Shown here: positions 43,645 to 54,272 of the stretch, piece by piece
How the letters are laid out: each line of letters begins with the position of its first letter
How positions within the stretch are numbered: the stretch's first letter is position 1
NCBI RefSeq assembly: GCF_019459225.1
Contig: NZ_JAIAZY010000011.1
Location: 1 to 64,000 of the forward strand
Source: Bacillus sp. IITD106
GTDB lineage: Bacteria > Bacillota > Bacilli > Bacillales > Bacillaceae_C
Direction of reading: 5' to 3'
Length of the DNA: 64,000 nt
Made by a program: the position numbers and the translations under genes
The notes under the pieces: model-generated
Told to the model about the DNA's origin: nothing
Databases searched by the model: none
The model's input: the letters and a program-made list of their open reading frames with translations, nothing else

Positions 43645-45024
43645 TTATTTATCCACCCTTGACATCAAGGCAACACACTCAACGTGCATCGTCTGCGGAA
43701 ACATATCAACCGGCTGCACTTCCACTGTCTTATATCCCCCATCTTCCAAGATCCTCAAATCCCTTGCCAATGTAGCCGGATTACACGATACATACACAAC
43801 CCTCTTCGGTTTCATATTAATAATTGTATCCAGCAATGCCTGGTCACAGCCTTTTCGCGGTGGATCCACTACTAGAACATCTGCCTGAATGCCTTGTTTA
43901 TACCAGTTTGGGATCACGGTTTCAGCTTCGCCTACTGCAAACTCAACATTGGTAATGCCATTTAATTCGGCGTTTCTTTTTGCATCTTCAATTGCTTCTG
44001 GAACAATTTCAACACCGTACACTTTTTTTGCTTTTTGGGCTAAAAATAGTGAGATTGTGCCAATTCCGCAATATGCGTCAATGACGGTTTCTTCCCCATT
44101 CAAATCAGCATATTCTAAAGCTTTATCATAAAGAACTTTCGTTTGGTCTGGATTAACTTGATAAAAAGAACGGGCTGAAATCGCGAATTTGATGTCTCCA
44201 ATGTAGTCGTAGATCACTTCTTCGCCCCAAAGAACTTTTGTTTGATCGCCAAAAATTACGTTTGTTCGCTTTGAATTCATGTTTTGCACGATGGACTTAA
44301 CACCTGGTATTGCTTTAATGATTTCCTCTATCATTTGTTTACTATTAGGTAAATCTGTCGTACGGGTAATTAGTACAATCATCATCTCACCTGTCGTTTT
44401 ACCCGTACGCGCCATTACATGCCGTAACGTTCCTTTATGAGTTTGTTCATTATAAGCTTTTACACCATACTTACTGCAAATTTCCTTAACCTGTTGCAGG
44501 ATAACGTCATTTTGTTCCATTTGGATGAGACACTTTTCCATATCAATGATGTCGTGGGATCTTCTTTGATAAAATCCTCCGATCAACCCGCCTTCATGCT
44601 CACCAATTGGAACTTGGGATTTATTGCGATAACGCCACGGTTCCTCCATTCCTAAGACGGGATGTACGGTCACGTTTTCAAGCTTTCCGATTCGCTCCAA
44701 TACATCACGTACCTGCTTTTCTTTCGCCATCAATTGTCCCTCATAGCTCAGATGCTGAAGCTGGCAGCCACCGCACTCTTTATAAATTGGACATTCCGGC
44801 TCAACCCGAAACTTACTTTCTTCGTAAATTTCGATTAAACGACCAAACCCGTAGCCTTTATTTAATTTCACGACTTTAATTTTCGCTTTTTCACCTGGTA
44901 AACCATTCGGAATGAAAAGCGGATATCCATCAACTTTTGCTACTCCATTGCCGTCATGTGTTAAATCTTCAAATATGACATCTATATAATCGTTTTTATT
45001 TACTGGTGCTTGAATTTTAGCCAT
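43645..45024 (-). CDS. rlmD: 23S rRNA (uracil-C5) methyltransferase RlmD/RlmCD
   Basis: 459 aa from the ATG at 45024 (AAGGAAGACAAT upstream; the frame opens at 45135 without a ribosome site). N-terminal TRAM domain, iron-sulphur Cys cluster [18 protein letters not shown] site [14 protein letters not shown], motif [11 protein letters not shown] and the nucleophile Cys in [13 protein letters not shown]. It methylates uracils of 23S rRNA with SAM. Its 3' end ([21 protein letters not shown]) is intact and serves as the attachment region of the array; fragments of it recur at tails B, C and D. In B. subtilis the orthologue (yefA) lies next to dgkB and is followed by a recombinase gene (established knowledge). 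Confidence 0.95.
   Translation of the reverse strand: MAKIQAPVNKNDYIDVIFEDLTHDGNGVAKVDGYPLFIPNGLPGEKAKIKVVKLNKGYGFGRLIEIYEESKFRVEPECPIYKECGGCQLQHLSYEGQLMAKEKQVRDVLERIGKLENVTVHPVLGMEEPWRYRNKSQVPIGEHEGGLIGGFYQRRSHDIIDMEKCLIQMEQNDVILQQVKEICSKYGVKAYNEQTHKGTLRHVMARTGKTTGEMMIVLITRTTDLPNSKQMIEEIIKAIPGVKSIVQNMNSKRTNVIFGDQTKVLWGEEVIYDYIGDIKFAISARSFYQVNPDQTKVLYDKALEYADLNGEETVIDAYCGIGTISLFLAQKAKKVYGVEIVPEAIEDAKRNAELNGITNVEFAVGEAETVIPNWYKQGIQADVLVVDPPRKGCDQALLDTIINMKPKRVVYVSCNPATLARDLRILEDGGYKTVEVQPVDMFPQTMHVECVALMSRVDK
43655..43710 (-). other. att-like site in rlmD (right boundary of the array)
   Basis: 43655-43686 is repeated at 18931-18962 (28/32) and 6438-6469. The CGGAAACATATCAAC core at 43696-43710 recurs twice at each of the three tails. 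The crossover dinucleotide is not determined. Confidence 0.7.
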
Positions 45025-45187
45025 TATTGTCTTCCTTTTCAGTGCATTTTTACTTTTATGATTGTAACATAGTTTTCTATTAGTACATAAAGAGTAAAGG
45101 AAAAATGAACCTAGACCAAAAAATCCATTTAACAAAGATATTAAAATCTGGGATAATCAGTACTGAAAAGACTATAGGCGGTGTGAT

Positions 45188-45577
45188 ATGACGAAAAAAA
45201 TTTTCATACTAAACATCTTTTTATTTATTCTTTTTATCATAAGTACAATCATTACTTTATTTATTGTATATAAAGACATTGATAATCCGTTCTCTATCAA
45301 ATTTGTAATAGGTTATGTAATTTATCTTTTAACATATGCTTTGTATTTAGGTATTGTTGCACTTGCTAACATGCGAAAATTAACATGGGGCGAAATCAGA
45401 AAAAGAAATTTGAAGTTTATAGGTTTGTTTATTCTATTTAGTGCATTGAATTATACTTTCAATTATTTTTTTCAGCCAACAAAGAATAGTACTTATGGAT
45501 TTTTGTTCATTGGATTAGGATGTGCTTTAGGTTTATCTTTTTTGGATTTAGCATTCTTTGTAAAGAAGAGATCATAA
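45188..45577 (+). CDS. Small membrane protein, function unknown
   Basis: 129 aa with four predicted membrane helices (7-29, 39-61, 78-95, 105-124) and a basic loop (RKLTWGEIRKRNLKF). No family recognised. Divergent from rlmD. GGCGGTGTGAT lies before the ATG. Confidence 0.65.
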   Translation: MTKKIFILNIFLFILFIISTIITLFIVYKDIDNPFSIKFVIGYVIYLLTYALYLGIVALANMRKLTWGEIRKRNLKFIGLFILFSALNYTFNYFFQPTKNSTYGFLFIGLGCALGLSFLDLAFFVKKRS

Positions 45578-45792
45578 TCCTTTTGATAAAAGCTATATTC
45601 GGATATTAGCTACTTGTCCAAAAAGATTGAGATATTAAAGACTGATTCTGAACGGTCAGAAGGTCGTGCACATATCAAAGATTCATTATTTTTGATTAAT
45701 CTCCTTCTTATTAACACTAATATCCCAATCCAATTACTGTAAGATCAATAGTATCGAACATTCAAATATCCCTTATTCAATTATCCAATCAT

Positions 45793-45832
45793 AAAAGGCT
45801 AGCTATACAAAGTTAGTATAGCTAGCCTTTTT
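45793..45832 (-). terminator. Terminator, likely bidirectional
   Basis: AAAAGGCTAGCTATAC, seven bases, GTATAGCTAGCCTTTTT. It lies just after the Gfo/Idh gene. 45578-45792 has no gene. Confidence 0.85.
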
Positions 45833-45836
45833 CAAA

Positions 45837-46823
45837 TTAATTTAACTTTACTCTTTTTCCTTCCTCTTGTGAACGCGCAGCTGCCTCATTCACAGCCGTT
45901 AAACGGATGGCATCGTCCTTCGTGATAGACGGAGTTGTACCGTTTAAGATCGCCTCTGTCCACTGTACCATCGGCATTGGCAATGCTTTAGGTGCTTCAG
46001 GATTTTGCCAGCCGTCAAATTGAATTCCGTTAATTTTTATATTGCCATCCTCAATTAATAGTGTTCCTTCTGTCCCGTAAAGTTCAAGCTGGAACGGACT
46101 TCCGTTTGATACGAAGCTTGTTTCGATAATCCCTAGCGCTCCAGATTCGTATTCTACTAGAACGACCGCATTGTCATCTACACCTAGTCCGTTTGTTTGT
46201 TGAAGTCTCGCTTGAACAGCGACAGCGTTTCCTGCTAAGCGATTTGTCAAATAAATTGGATGAGCTCCAAGGTCGATCAAAGCACCTCCGCCAGCTTCTT
46301 CTTTATTGAAAAAGCGCTCAGGTAACCAACCGCTCGTTGCTCCTTCATTCGGAACGGCTCCGTTATGTGCAAAGCGGCAGCGAATCGTTGTCAATTTACC
46401 TAATTTCCCTGAATCCAACGCCTCTTGAGCATATACATAATAGCTTTCTGTCAATCTAGGCAATGAAAGCATGAATTGAACACCATTTGCTTCCACTGTT
46501 TGATAGATTTCTTCACAATCTTCCACTGAAAAAGCCAACACTTTTTCTGAAAAAATATGTTTTTTATGATTAGCAGCTGCAATCATTACTTCTTTATGTA
46601 AACTTGTTGGAGTGCTAACGATGACGGCATCAATATCGGGATTGGATAATACTTTTTCCAAATCATGTTCGAAAGGAACTCCTAGCTCTTCCGCCCACTT
46701 TTTCCCGCGTTCGGCATCCTCATCCCATACTAATTTAATGGAAAGGTTTCCATTATTTCTTGCATCTCTAGCGTAATCATCCGCATGAACATGCCATCTA
46801 CTTAATAAGGCAACATTAATCAA
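45837..46823 (-). CDS. Gfo/Idh/MocA-family oxidoreductase
   Basis: About 328 aa. N-terminal NAD(P)-binding Rossmann domain (INVALLSRWHVHADDYARDA, DAVIVSTPTSLHKEVMIAAANHKKHIFSEKVLA, with EK as the catalytic Lys region) and a C-terminal domain with LIDLGAHPIYL. It likely oxidises a sugar or cyclitol derivative; substrate is unknown. The frame opens at GTG 46832, but the TTG at 46823 has AAGGGAAG at 8 bases and begins MINVALL as the family does. Confidence 0.88.
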   Translation of the reverse strand: MINVALLSRWHVHADDYARDARNNGNLSIKLVWDEDAERGKKWAEELGVPFEHDLEKVLSNPDIDAVIVSTPTSLHKEVMIAAANHKKHIFSEKVLAFSVEDCEEIYQTVEANGVQFMLSLPRLTESYYVYAQEALDSGKLGKLTTIRCRFAHNGAVPNEGATSGWLPERFFNKEEAGGGALIDLGAHPIYLTNRLAGNAVAVQARLQQTNGLGVDDNAVVLVEYESGALGIIETSFVSNGSPFQLELYGTEGTLLIEDGNIKINGIQFDGWQNPEAPKALPMPMVQWTEAILNGTTPSITKDDAIRLTAVNEAAARSQEEGKRVKLN

Positions 46824-46872
46824 AACGTACACTTCCCTTCTATTATTGTGAATCCTCTAAAAAATGAGAATC

Positions 46873-46897
46873 ATATAAAGATATTATATCTTTATAT
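46873..46897. promoter_or_regulatory. Perfect 25-base palindrome between divergent genes
   Basis: ATATAAAGATAT, one central T, ATATCTTTATAT. It lies between the oxidoreductase (minus) and the YqcI-like gene (plus). There is no T-run, so it is an operator candidate rather than a terminator. Confidence 0.6.
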
Positions 46898-46995
46898 TTG
46901 CTGGATGGGAAAAGATATGAAAATTTTTTATCTGGAACAATCCATTGTTTTAACAAAATGTAGTCGGGTAAATATGGCAATACGAGGTGGTATAA

Positions 46996-47720
46996 ATGGA
47001 AAATCTCTTATTGACAAAGGAAGAGATGACAAACCCAAATATCGTTCCTGAATGGTTAGTAAGGGAATACAAGACCTTTCATAAAATCGTAACGAATAAA
47101 ACATTTCCTTGCACATTCGGGATGGCGGGAGAAAAAAAGGGGAACTTCGTTATTCATATATTTCTCATGATGATTGGTCCGCACTTCCGAAAACATTAGA
47201 AGCATTCACTTCTTTATTTGATTCATCGAAACCTTTGATTCGCCACGGCTTTTTCCTATTTGTAGAACCTGAAGAGGAAGAACAATCGCTTGAATACTCT
47301 CGGCAATATTTTTGGAATATCCTTCAGTATTTGCATGAAGTTGATGAGAAACCATGGCCAGAAGAGTATCCGAAAGACCCTGACCATCATCTATGGAATT
47401 TTATCTTTTCGGGAGAGCCATTTTTTATCTTTGGAAATACTCCTGCATATAAACAAAGAAAAACGAGAGATTTAGGGAATAGCCTAATTCTAGGATTCCA
47501 GCCTCGTAGAATATTTGAAGGACTTGAAGGAACGTCTAAAGGTGGGATGATGTCTCGCGAAAAAGTCCGGGCTCGAGTAGAAAAATGGGATCGTTTGCCG
47601 AAACATCCAAATATCAGTCATTATGGCGATCCCGAACATCGGGAATGGAAACAATTTTTTATCGGAGATGATGCAAACCCGATTGAAGGTGAATGTCCGT
47701 TTCATCATAAGCAAATGTAA
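46996..47720 (+). pseudogene. YqcI/YcgG-family protein, frameshifted
   Basis: First piece MENLLLTKEEMTNPNIVPEWLVREYKTFHKIVTNKTFPCTFGMAGEKKG; the second continues ELRYSYISHDDWSALPKTLEAF ... EGECPFHHKQM, with LWNFIFSGEPFFIFGNTPAYKQRKTRDLGNSLILGFQPRR typical of the family. The break is in a run of seven A (47132-47138); eight would restore the frame. GAGGTGG precedes the ATG. The family has no firmly known reaction. It could be a phase-variable run, a true mutation or an error. Confidence 0.8.
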
Positions 47721-47749
47721 AAACCTGTCTCTGTTGTGGACAGGTTTTC
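47721..47749. terminator. Bidirectional terminator
   Basis: AAAACCTGTC, nine bases, GACAGGTTTT, between the YqcI-like gene and the convergent regulator gene. Confidence 0.85.
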
Positions 47750-47753
47750 ACAT

Positions 47754-48299
47754 TTATTCATTTTCCTTTGGTACTAAAGAAAAAATCTCATGACTTTCAA
47801 ACGCTTCAATTAAACGGTCTAGCCATTTATAGTATTGAAGAATATAATCTAGTTTTTCTATATCAATTTTAGCCAGTTCTTTAATTTCCTCACTAGCATC
47901 ATCACCTGAAACGAGTTGCTTTAATTCTGACAATGACTTTTGAATGGAATGAATATGCATCGAAATAGAGCTTTTCCACTTTGTCGAAAATAAATCGATA
48001 AAACTTTGATACCAGTCTTCTTGAACCTGGTATAAGTCTTTTCTTACCCCTTTTTTCCAAACTCTTTCAACCATTTTTAAATCGGATAAGGACCTGACTG
48101 ACATACTCATACTCGTTTTGCTCATCCCTAGTTCTTCTTTCATTTCATCAAGAGTGATCGGTTGATTATGAAAATACATCATTCCATATAACCTGCCCGC
48201 AGAAGGGGTAACACCGTATAAGTGAATATTTTGCGCAATTGTTTCTATTATTCTCTCACGTGCTCTATCTAGTTGTTCTTTTCCTTCCACATCGTTCAC
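47754..48299 (-). CDS. GbsR-family regulator of osmolyte uptake
   Basis: 181 aa, MarR-like winged helix with GVTPSAGRLYGMMYFHNQPITLDEMKEELGMSKTSMSMSVRSLSDLKMVERVWKKG, the pattern of GbsR/OpuAR choline-responsive repressors. It is divergent from opuA and most likely its repressor, releasing on binding of choline or glycine betaine. The C-terminal half (about 100-181) is helical. Confidence 0.87.
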   Translation of the reverse strand: MNDVEGKEQLDRARERIIETIAQNIHLYGVTPSAGRLYGMMYFHNQPITLDEMKEELGMSKTSMSMSVRSLSDLKMVERVWKKGVRKDLYQVQEDWYQSFIDLFSTKWKSSISMHIHSIQKSLSELKQLVSGDDASEEIKELAKIDIEKLDYILQYYKWLDRLIEAFESHEIFSLVPKENE

Positions 48300-48421
48300 A
48301 TCCTAAAGAATAATCAACCTCATTATTTAGATTATAATCAATCGGACGTATTGTAAAGATTCATTTTATGAAGGAAAAGGGAGCATTCGAGAGGATTATT
48401 GCGTATGATAAAGAAATACTT

Positions 48422-48451
48422 TGTACAGTTTATTCTGTACAGACTATACAC
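48422..48451 (+). promoter_or_regulatory. opuA promoter and repeat operator
   Basis: -35 TTGTAC (48422-48427), 18-bp spacer, -10 TATACA (48446-48451). Two TGTACAG copies 14 bases apart (48423 and 48437) overlap the -35 and the spacer, a likely GbsR-type site. Confidence 0.55.
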
Positions 48452-48531
48452 ATTGAATATCATGTTATTTGCCGTTTGAGCTACAGGCTGTTATTCCTAT
48501 AAACTTGTATAAGTAGCGAAGGGGTGAGGTT

Positions 48532-49773
48532 ATGAATGAAGTTACGTTAAGAAAAAAAATAGAAGTGAATAATGTAACGAAAATTTTCGGTAAAAATATA
48601 AAAAAAGCAGCCCAGCTTTTAGAAGAAGGAAAAAGTAAAAGTGAAATTCTTAAAATGACGGGCGCAACGGTCGGAGTAAGTAAGGCAAACTTTGAAGTAT
48701 ACGAAGGTGAAATCTTCGTCATTATGGGTTTATCAGGAAGCGGAAAATCTACACTTGTCAGAATGCTTAATCGGTTAATCGAACCGACTTTTGGTCAAGT
48801 TCTGTTGGATGGTACTGATATTGTCTCATTAAAGAAAGAACAATTACGCGAGGTGCGTAGGAAGAAGATTGGGATGGTCTTTCAGAAATTTGCCCTTTTT
48901 CCTCATCGCACGATTTTGGAAAATACGGAATACGGACTGGAAATCCAAGGTTTTGCCAAAGATATTCGTAAAAAGATTGCCAAAGACTCTTTGAAGATTG
49001 TTGGTTTGGAAGGATATGAAGATCAATATCCTAATCAATTAAGCGGCGGGATGCAGCAAAGGGTCGGTCTTGCAAGAGCCCTTGCAAACGATCCGGATAT
49101 TTTACTAATGGACGAAGCATTTAGTGCGCTTGATCCTCTTATTAGAAAAGATATGCAAAATGAGCTGCTTCAATTGCATGATAAGATGGGAAAAACCATT
49201 ATTTTTATTACTCATGATCTTGATGAAGCACTTCGAATCGGAGACCGAATTGCTTTAATGAAAGACGGGGAAATTGTTCAAATTGGAACTCCTGAAGAAA
49301 TATTAATGAATCCTTCGAATCACTACGTAGAAAGATTTGTTGAAGATGTAGATCTTTCGAAGGTATTAACAGCCAGCCATATCATGAAGCCAGCTGAAAC
49401 CGTTCAAGTAGACAGAGGACCACGGGTCGCTTTACGGTTAATGAAACATCATGGAATTTCCTCCATTTATATTGTCGATAAACAAAATCGTCTTCTAGGG
49501 GCGGTTACGGCCCAAGATGCAAATGCTGCATCAGAGAAAAATCAATCTCTCCAAGATGTCCTCATTGAAAACATCACTACGATTGCTTCTGATACGTTGC
49601 TTACCGATCTTTTCAATGTCGTTTCCACTGCATCCATACCAGTTGCAGTAGTAGATGAAGAAAAACGCCTGCAAGGAATTATTATTCGCGGGGCTCTTAT
49701 TGGTGCATTAGCAGGAGATAATGATTTTATTAATGACCAAGAAGATTCTATAAACTTGCAGGAGGTGAATTAA
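48532..49773 (+). CDS. opuAA: Glycine betaine ABC transporter ATPase OpuAA
   Basis: 413 aa (B. subtilis OpuAA is about 418). Walker A GLSGSGKSTLVRMLNRL, Q-loop VFQKFALFPHRT, signature LSGGMQQRVGLARAL, Walker B ILLMDEAFSALDPLIR, switch His FITHDLDEAL, then two CBS domains (about 280-400) that sense ionic strength in this family. GGGGTGAGG precedes the ATG. Head of the three-gene operon. Confidence 0.95.
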   Translation: MNEVTLRKKIEVNNVTKIFGKNIKKAAQLLEEGKSKSEILKMTGATVGVSKANFEVYEGEIFVIMGLSGSGKSTLVRMLNRLIEPTFGQVLLDGTDIVSLKKEQLREVRRKKIGMVFQKFALFPHRTILENTEYGLEIQGFAKDIRKKIAKDSLKIVGLEGYEDQYPNQLSGGMQQRVGLARALANDPDILLMDEAFSALDPLIRKDMQNELLQLHDKMGKTIIFITHDLDEALRIGDRIALMKDGEIVQIGTPEEILMNPSNHYVERFVEDVDLSKVLTASHIMKPAETVQVDRGPRVALRLMKHHGISSIYIVDKQNRLLGAVTAQDANAASEKNQSLQDVLIENITTIASDTLLTDLFNVVSTASIPVAVVDEEKRLQGIIIRGALIGALAGDNDFINDQEDSINLQEVN

Positions 49774-51521
<1,748 letters not shown>

Positions 51522-51528
51522 TAATTTC

Positions 51529-51570
51529 GAAGCCCTTCACTTGTAATGTGGAGGGCTTCTTGCCCTTTTT
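51529..51570 (+). terminator. opuA operon terminator
   Basis: GAAGCCCTTCAC, seven bases, GTGGAGGGCTTC, then TTGCCCTTTTT. Confidence 0.88.
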
Positions 51571-51618
51571 CGCTATTTGCGGTAACCTATTTATTAAATT
51601 AATTAAAGGGTGTTTTTC

Positions 51619-52311
51619 ATGGATTATAAAGCAATCATTTTTGATTTAGATAATACTCTATTAAACTACTCTGTCAGTGAATTGAAATCTATGCAAAGAA
51701 CGGTCGAGGAGCATGGATTAATTCATAAGAAATCATTTACGTGGGACGAATTTTGGAATGTGTACACAACGATCAACACGAATTATTGGAATGATCGCGT
51801 AAAATCCAACTATTCGATATATCAAGTATTGGAGTATTCCTTTCAAGATACATTGAAAAATCTTAATCTAGATAGCTCCGAATCTAAGATATTGGCTAAT
51901 TTTTACTGGGAAACCTTTTGCAATGCGTGTGATTTTGAAGAACATGCTCAAGACCTATTATCTCATCTACACGGGAACTATCGAATGGCAATTATTTCGA
52001 ATGGAATTGGAGAAGCGCAGAGAAGCAGATTATCTGTCGGAGGAATTGATCATTATTTTGATGAATTGATCATTTCAGATGAAGTAGGCTACTGGAAACC
52101 TGATAAAGAAATCTTTGAAGAAGCTTTAAAACGGCTGGATATTAATCGTACAGATGCTCTTTTTGTAGGAGACTCACTCCACGACGATTACTATGGCGCT
52201 AAGAACGCTGGTATTGATTTTTGTTTCTATAATCGACTAGGGCATACAGTTGAAAAAAGTATACGTCCAAAATATATGATTGAAAATCTTAATAAGTTAT
52301 TGGCGATTTAA
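51619..52311 (+). CDS. HAD-family phosphatase, YjjG-like
   Basis: 230 aa from the ATG at 51619 (AAAGGG at 8 bases). Motif I FDLDNTLLNY (nucleophile Asp), motif II IISNGIG, Lys in WKPDKEIFEEAL, motif IV VGDSLHDDYYGAKNAGI. Matches the YjjG-type nucleotidase / non-specific phosphatase group. Substrate is not known. Stands alone between terminators. Confidence 0.88.
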   Translation: MDYKAIIFDLDNTLLNYSVSELKSMQRTVEEHGLIHKKSFTWDEFWNVYTTINTNYWNDRVKSNYSIYQVLEYSFQDTLKNLNLDSSESKILANFYWETFCNACDFEEHAQDLLSHLHGNYRMAIISNGIGEAQRSRLSVGGIDHYFDELIISDEVGYWKPDKEIFEEALKRLDINRTDALFVGDSLHDDYYGAKNAGIDFCFYNRLGHTVEKSIRPKYMIENLNKLLAI

Positions 52312-52314
52312 AAA

Positions 52315-52345
52315 AAGATCTCTTCTGGATTTAGGAGAGATCTTT
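52315..52345. terminator. Bidirectional terminator
   Basis: AAAGATCTCT, eleven bases, AGAGATCTTT, between convergent genes. Confidence 0.85.
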
Positions 52346-53044
52346 ATCTATTTCTTCCAACACTTCACCAATTTTGCGGTCATTGATGACAAGATCAGCA
52401 TATATATCAAAGTCTGTCGGTTCCATATTGATAATCACGAGTTTTGCACCGTTTTGTTTGGCGATAATGGGAAACTGATTTGCCGGAGTAACGGTCAAGG
52501 ATGATCCAAGGACGATAAACAATTCTGCTTTTTCGCTTTCTTCAGCTGCTTGATATAGTGCATCTTCAGGCAGCATTTCTCCGAATAATACAACGGACGG
52601 TCGCAGTTTTCCTCCGCATTCACACATGAATTCTTCCTTCGCATATTTCTCATTTCCATATTCTTTACCGCAGACCTGACAATGAACTTTTTTCATCGTT
52701 CCATGAAGTTCTAATACGTTCTGGCTGCCAGCTTCAGAATGAAATCCATCAATATTTTGAGTGATAATGCTATTAATGAGACCTTGCTTTTCCCATTTTG
52801 CTAAAATATCATGGCCATAATGCGGTTTTGCTTCGTTTAAGCCGAGGACTCGATGACGGTAAAATTGAAAAAATTCCTCAACGTTTTTATTCAACGCTTC
52901 AGTGCTAGCAATCTCGCTTGGATCTTTTTTCGTCCAAAGTCCTTTTCCAGCAGAGCGAAAATCCGGCAAACCGCTCTCTGTCGACATCCCTGCGCCTGTT
53001 AAAATAACTGTATAATTAGAGTCCTTCAACCATTGCGATAACAA
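52331..53044 (-). CDS. Sir2-family NAD-dependent protein deacylase
   Basis: 237 aa. TGAGMSTESGLPDFRS (NAD site), TQNIDGFHSEAG with the catalytic His following in LELHGTMKKVHC, zinc Cys pairs CQVCGKEY and CECGGKLRP, and LGSSLTVTPANQFP. It removes acetyl or longer acyl groups from lysines of proteins. The orthologue in B. subtilis is SrtN. Monocistronic. Confidence 0.93.
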   Translation of the reverse strand: MLSQWLKDSNYTVILTGAGMSTESGLPDFRSAGKGLWTKKDPSEIASTEALNKNVEEFFQFYRHRVLGLNEAKPHYGHDILAKWEKQGLINSIITQNIDGFHSEAGSQNVLELHGTMKKVHCQVCGKEYGNEKYAKEEFMCECGGKLRPSVVLFGEMLPEDALYQAAEESEKAELFIVLGSSLTVTPANQFPIIAKQNGAKLVIINMEPTDFDIYADLVINDRKIGEVLEEIDKDLS

Positions 53045-53123
53045 TGAGACAACCCCTTTCAGGTTTTATATCTATTATAACAAATTAAAAGACTGCTCCA
53101 ATAAACATGAGCAGTCCTAACGA

Positions 53124-54071
53124 TTATTCTATTGCACCTTCAACTTCTTTTACCATGCTGGAAACAGATTCAAGTCCGCCTCCAGATAGATACCAGTAAT
53201 CCGGATCTAAATAAATGATGTGGTCATTTTTAAAGGCATTCGTTTTTTCAACCATGTCATTCTCAACAATTTGCTTGCCTGACGATTCACCATCAACTGC
53301 AGCGCCTCTGTCTACTACGAATAAGTAATCAGGATTTTTTTCTACCAAGTACTCAAAAGAAATGCTCTGTCCATGCGTTGACACTTCAATTGTATCGTCT
53401 ACTGGAGCAAAACCAAACACATCGTGAATGATTCCGAATCTAGATTTAGGACCATAGGCACTTACCTTTCCTTCATTCGCCAATACGACTAATGATTTTC
53501 CGTCCAAGCTAGATGCTTTTTCATTCAATGCTTTTATGCTATCTTCAATGGCAGTAAGTTCTTTATTCACTTCGTCTTCTTTGTCAAAAATTTTGCCGAT
53601 TGTTCTTGCGTTCGATTCAAATGATTCCATATATTTTTCTGTATCAACACCTAAGAATATCGTGGGAGCAATTTCTTTAAACTCATCGTATAGCTCCATT
53701 TGACGACCAGAGATGATAATTAAATCTGGTTTGAGAGAATGGATTTTTTCAAAATCAGGTTCTTTTAAGCTTCCTACATTCTCATACTTTTCATCTTCGT
53801 ATTTTGCTAAGTATTTTGGTATATTTGCTTTCGGCAGTGCAATTGGTTCAATTCCAAGCTTATCAAGCGTATCAAGCGATCCAAAATCAAAGACAACTAC
53901 TTTCTCAGGATTCTTTTTCACTTTCGTTTCGTCGAGCTGGTGTTTTATCGTTAATTCTTCAGCAGACTTGGCACCTGTATTAGCATCGTTGTTTTTCTTT
54001 GCATCTGTTCCGCAAGCAGAGATTATAATCATTAATGCTGATATTACTAATATAGAGAAAACTTTTCTCAT
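53124..54071 (-). CDS. Siderophore-binding lipoprotein, YclQ-like
   Basis: 315 aa from the ATG at 54071 (TAGAGGTGAATGTG upstream; the longer frame runs into the Fur box). Lipobox in LMIIISACG. Class III substrate-binding fold with FDFGSLDTLDKLGIEPIALP and KPDLIIISGRQ. It resembles YclQ/FpuA proteins that bind petrobactin-type catecholates. The permease and ATPase genes are not in the window. Two Fur boxes lie upstream. Confidence 0.85.
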   Translation of the reverse strand: MRKVFSILVISALMIIISACGTDAKKNNDANTGAKSAEELTIKHQLDETKVKKNPEKVVVFDFGSLDTLDKLGIEPIALPKANIPKYLAKYEDEKYENVGSLKEPDFEKIHSLKPDLIIISGRQMELYDEFKEIAPTIFLGVDTEKYMESFESNARTIGKIFDKEDEVNKELTAIEDSIKALNEKASSLDGKSLVVLANEGKVSAYGPKSRFGIIHDVFGFAPVDDTIEVSTHGQSISFEYLVEKNPDYLFVVDRGAAVDGESSGKQIVENDMVEKTNAFKNDHIIYLDPDYWYLSGGGLESVSSMVKEVEGAIE

Positions 54072-54105
54072 CACATTCACCTCTAAAAATTTATATGTAA
54101 AATGA

Positions 54106-54126
54106 TCAATGATAATCATTATCAAT
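54106..54126 (-). promoter_or_regulatory. Fur box
   Basis: GATAATCATTATC core inside AATGATAATCATTATCAATT, a near-perfect Fur-type inverted repeat 35 bases before the start of the lipoprotein gene. Confidence 0.85.
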
Positions 54127-54172
54127 TCATTTCAAAAAAAAATAAACTGATGTTCCTCCTCATTTACCTTCA

Positions 54173-54196
54173 TGACAATGATATTCATTCTCAATT
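54173..54196 (-). promoter_or_regulatory. Second Fur-like box
   Basis: TGAGAATGAATATCATTGTCA on the minus strand, a weaker Fur-type repeat about 65 bases upstream of the first. Confidence 0.6.
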
Positions 54197-54235
54197 AGTA
54201 ATATAACATATATAATTTTTTTTTCAACTAAAAAA

Positions 54236-54262
54236 TTCCTTGTCACAAATTTGACAAGGAAT
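54236..54262 (-). terminator. Terminator of the ThuA-like gene
   Basis: TTCCTTGTCA, five to six bases, TGACAAGGAA; on the minus strand it is followed by TTTTTTAG. Confidence 0.85.
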
Positions 54263-54272
54263 TTAGTGGCTT

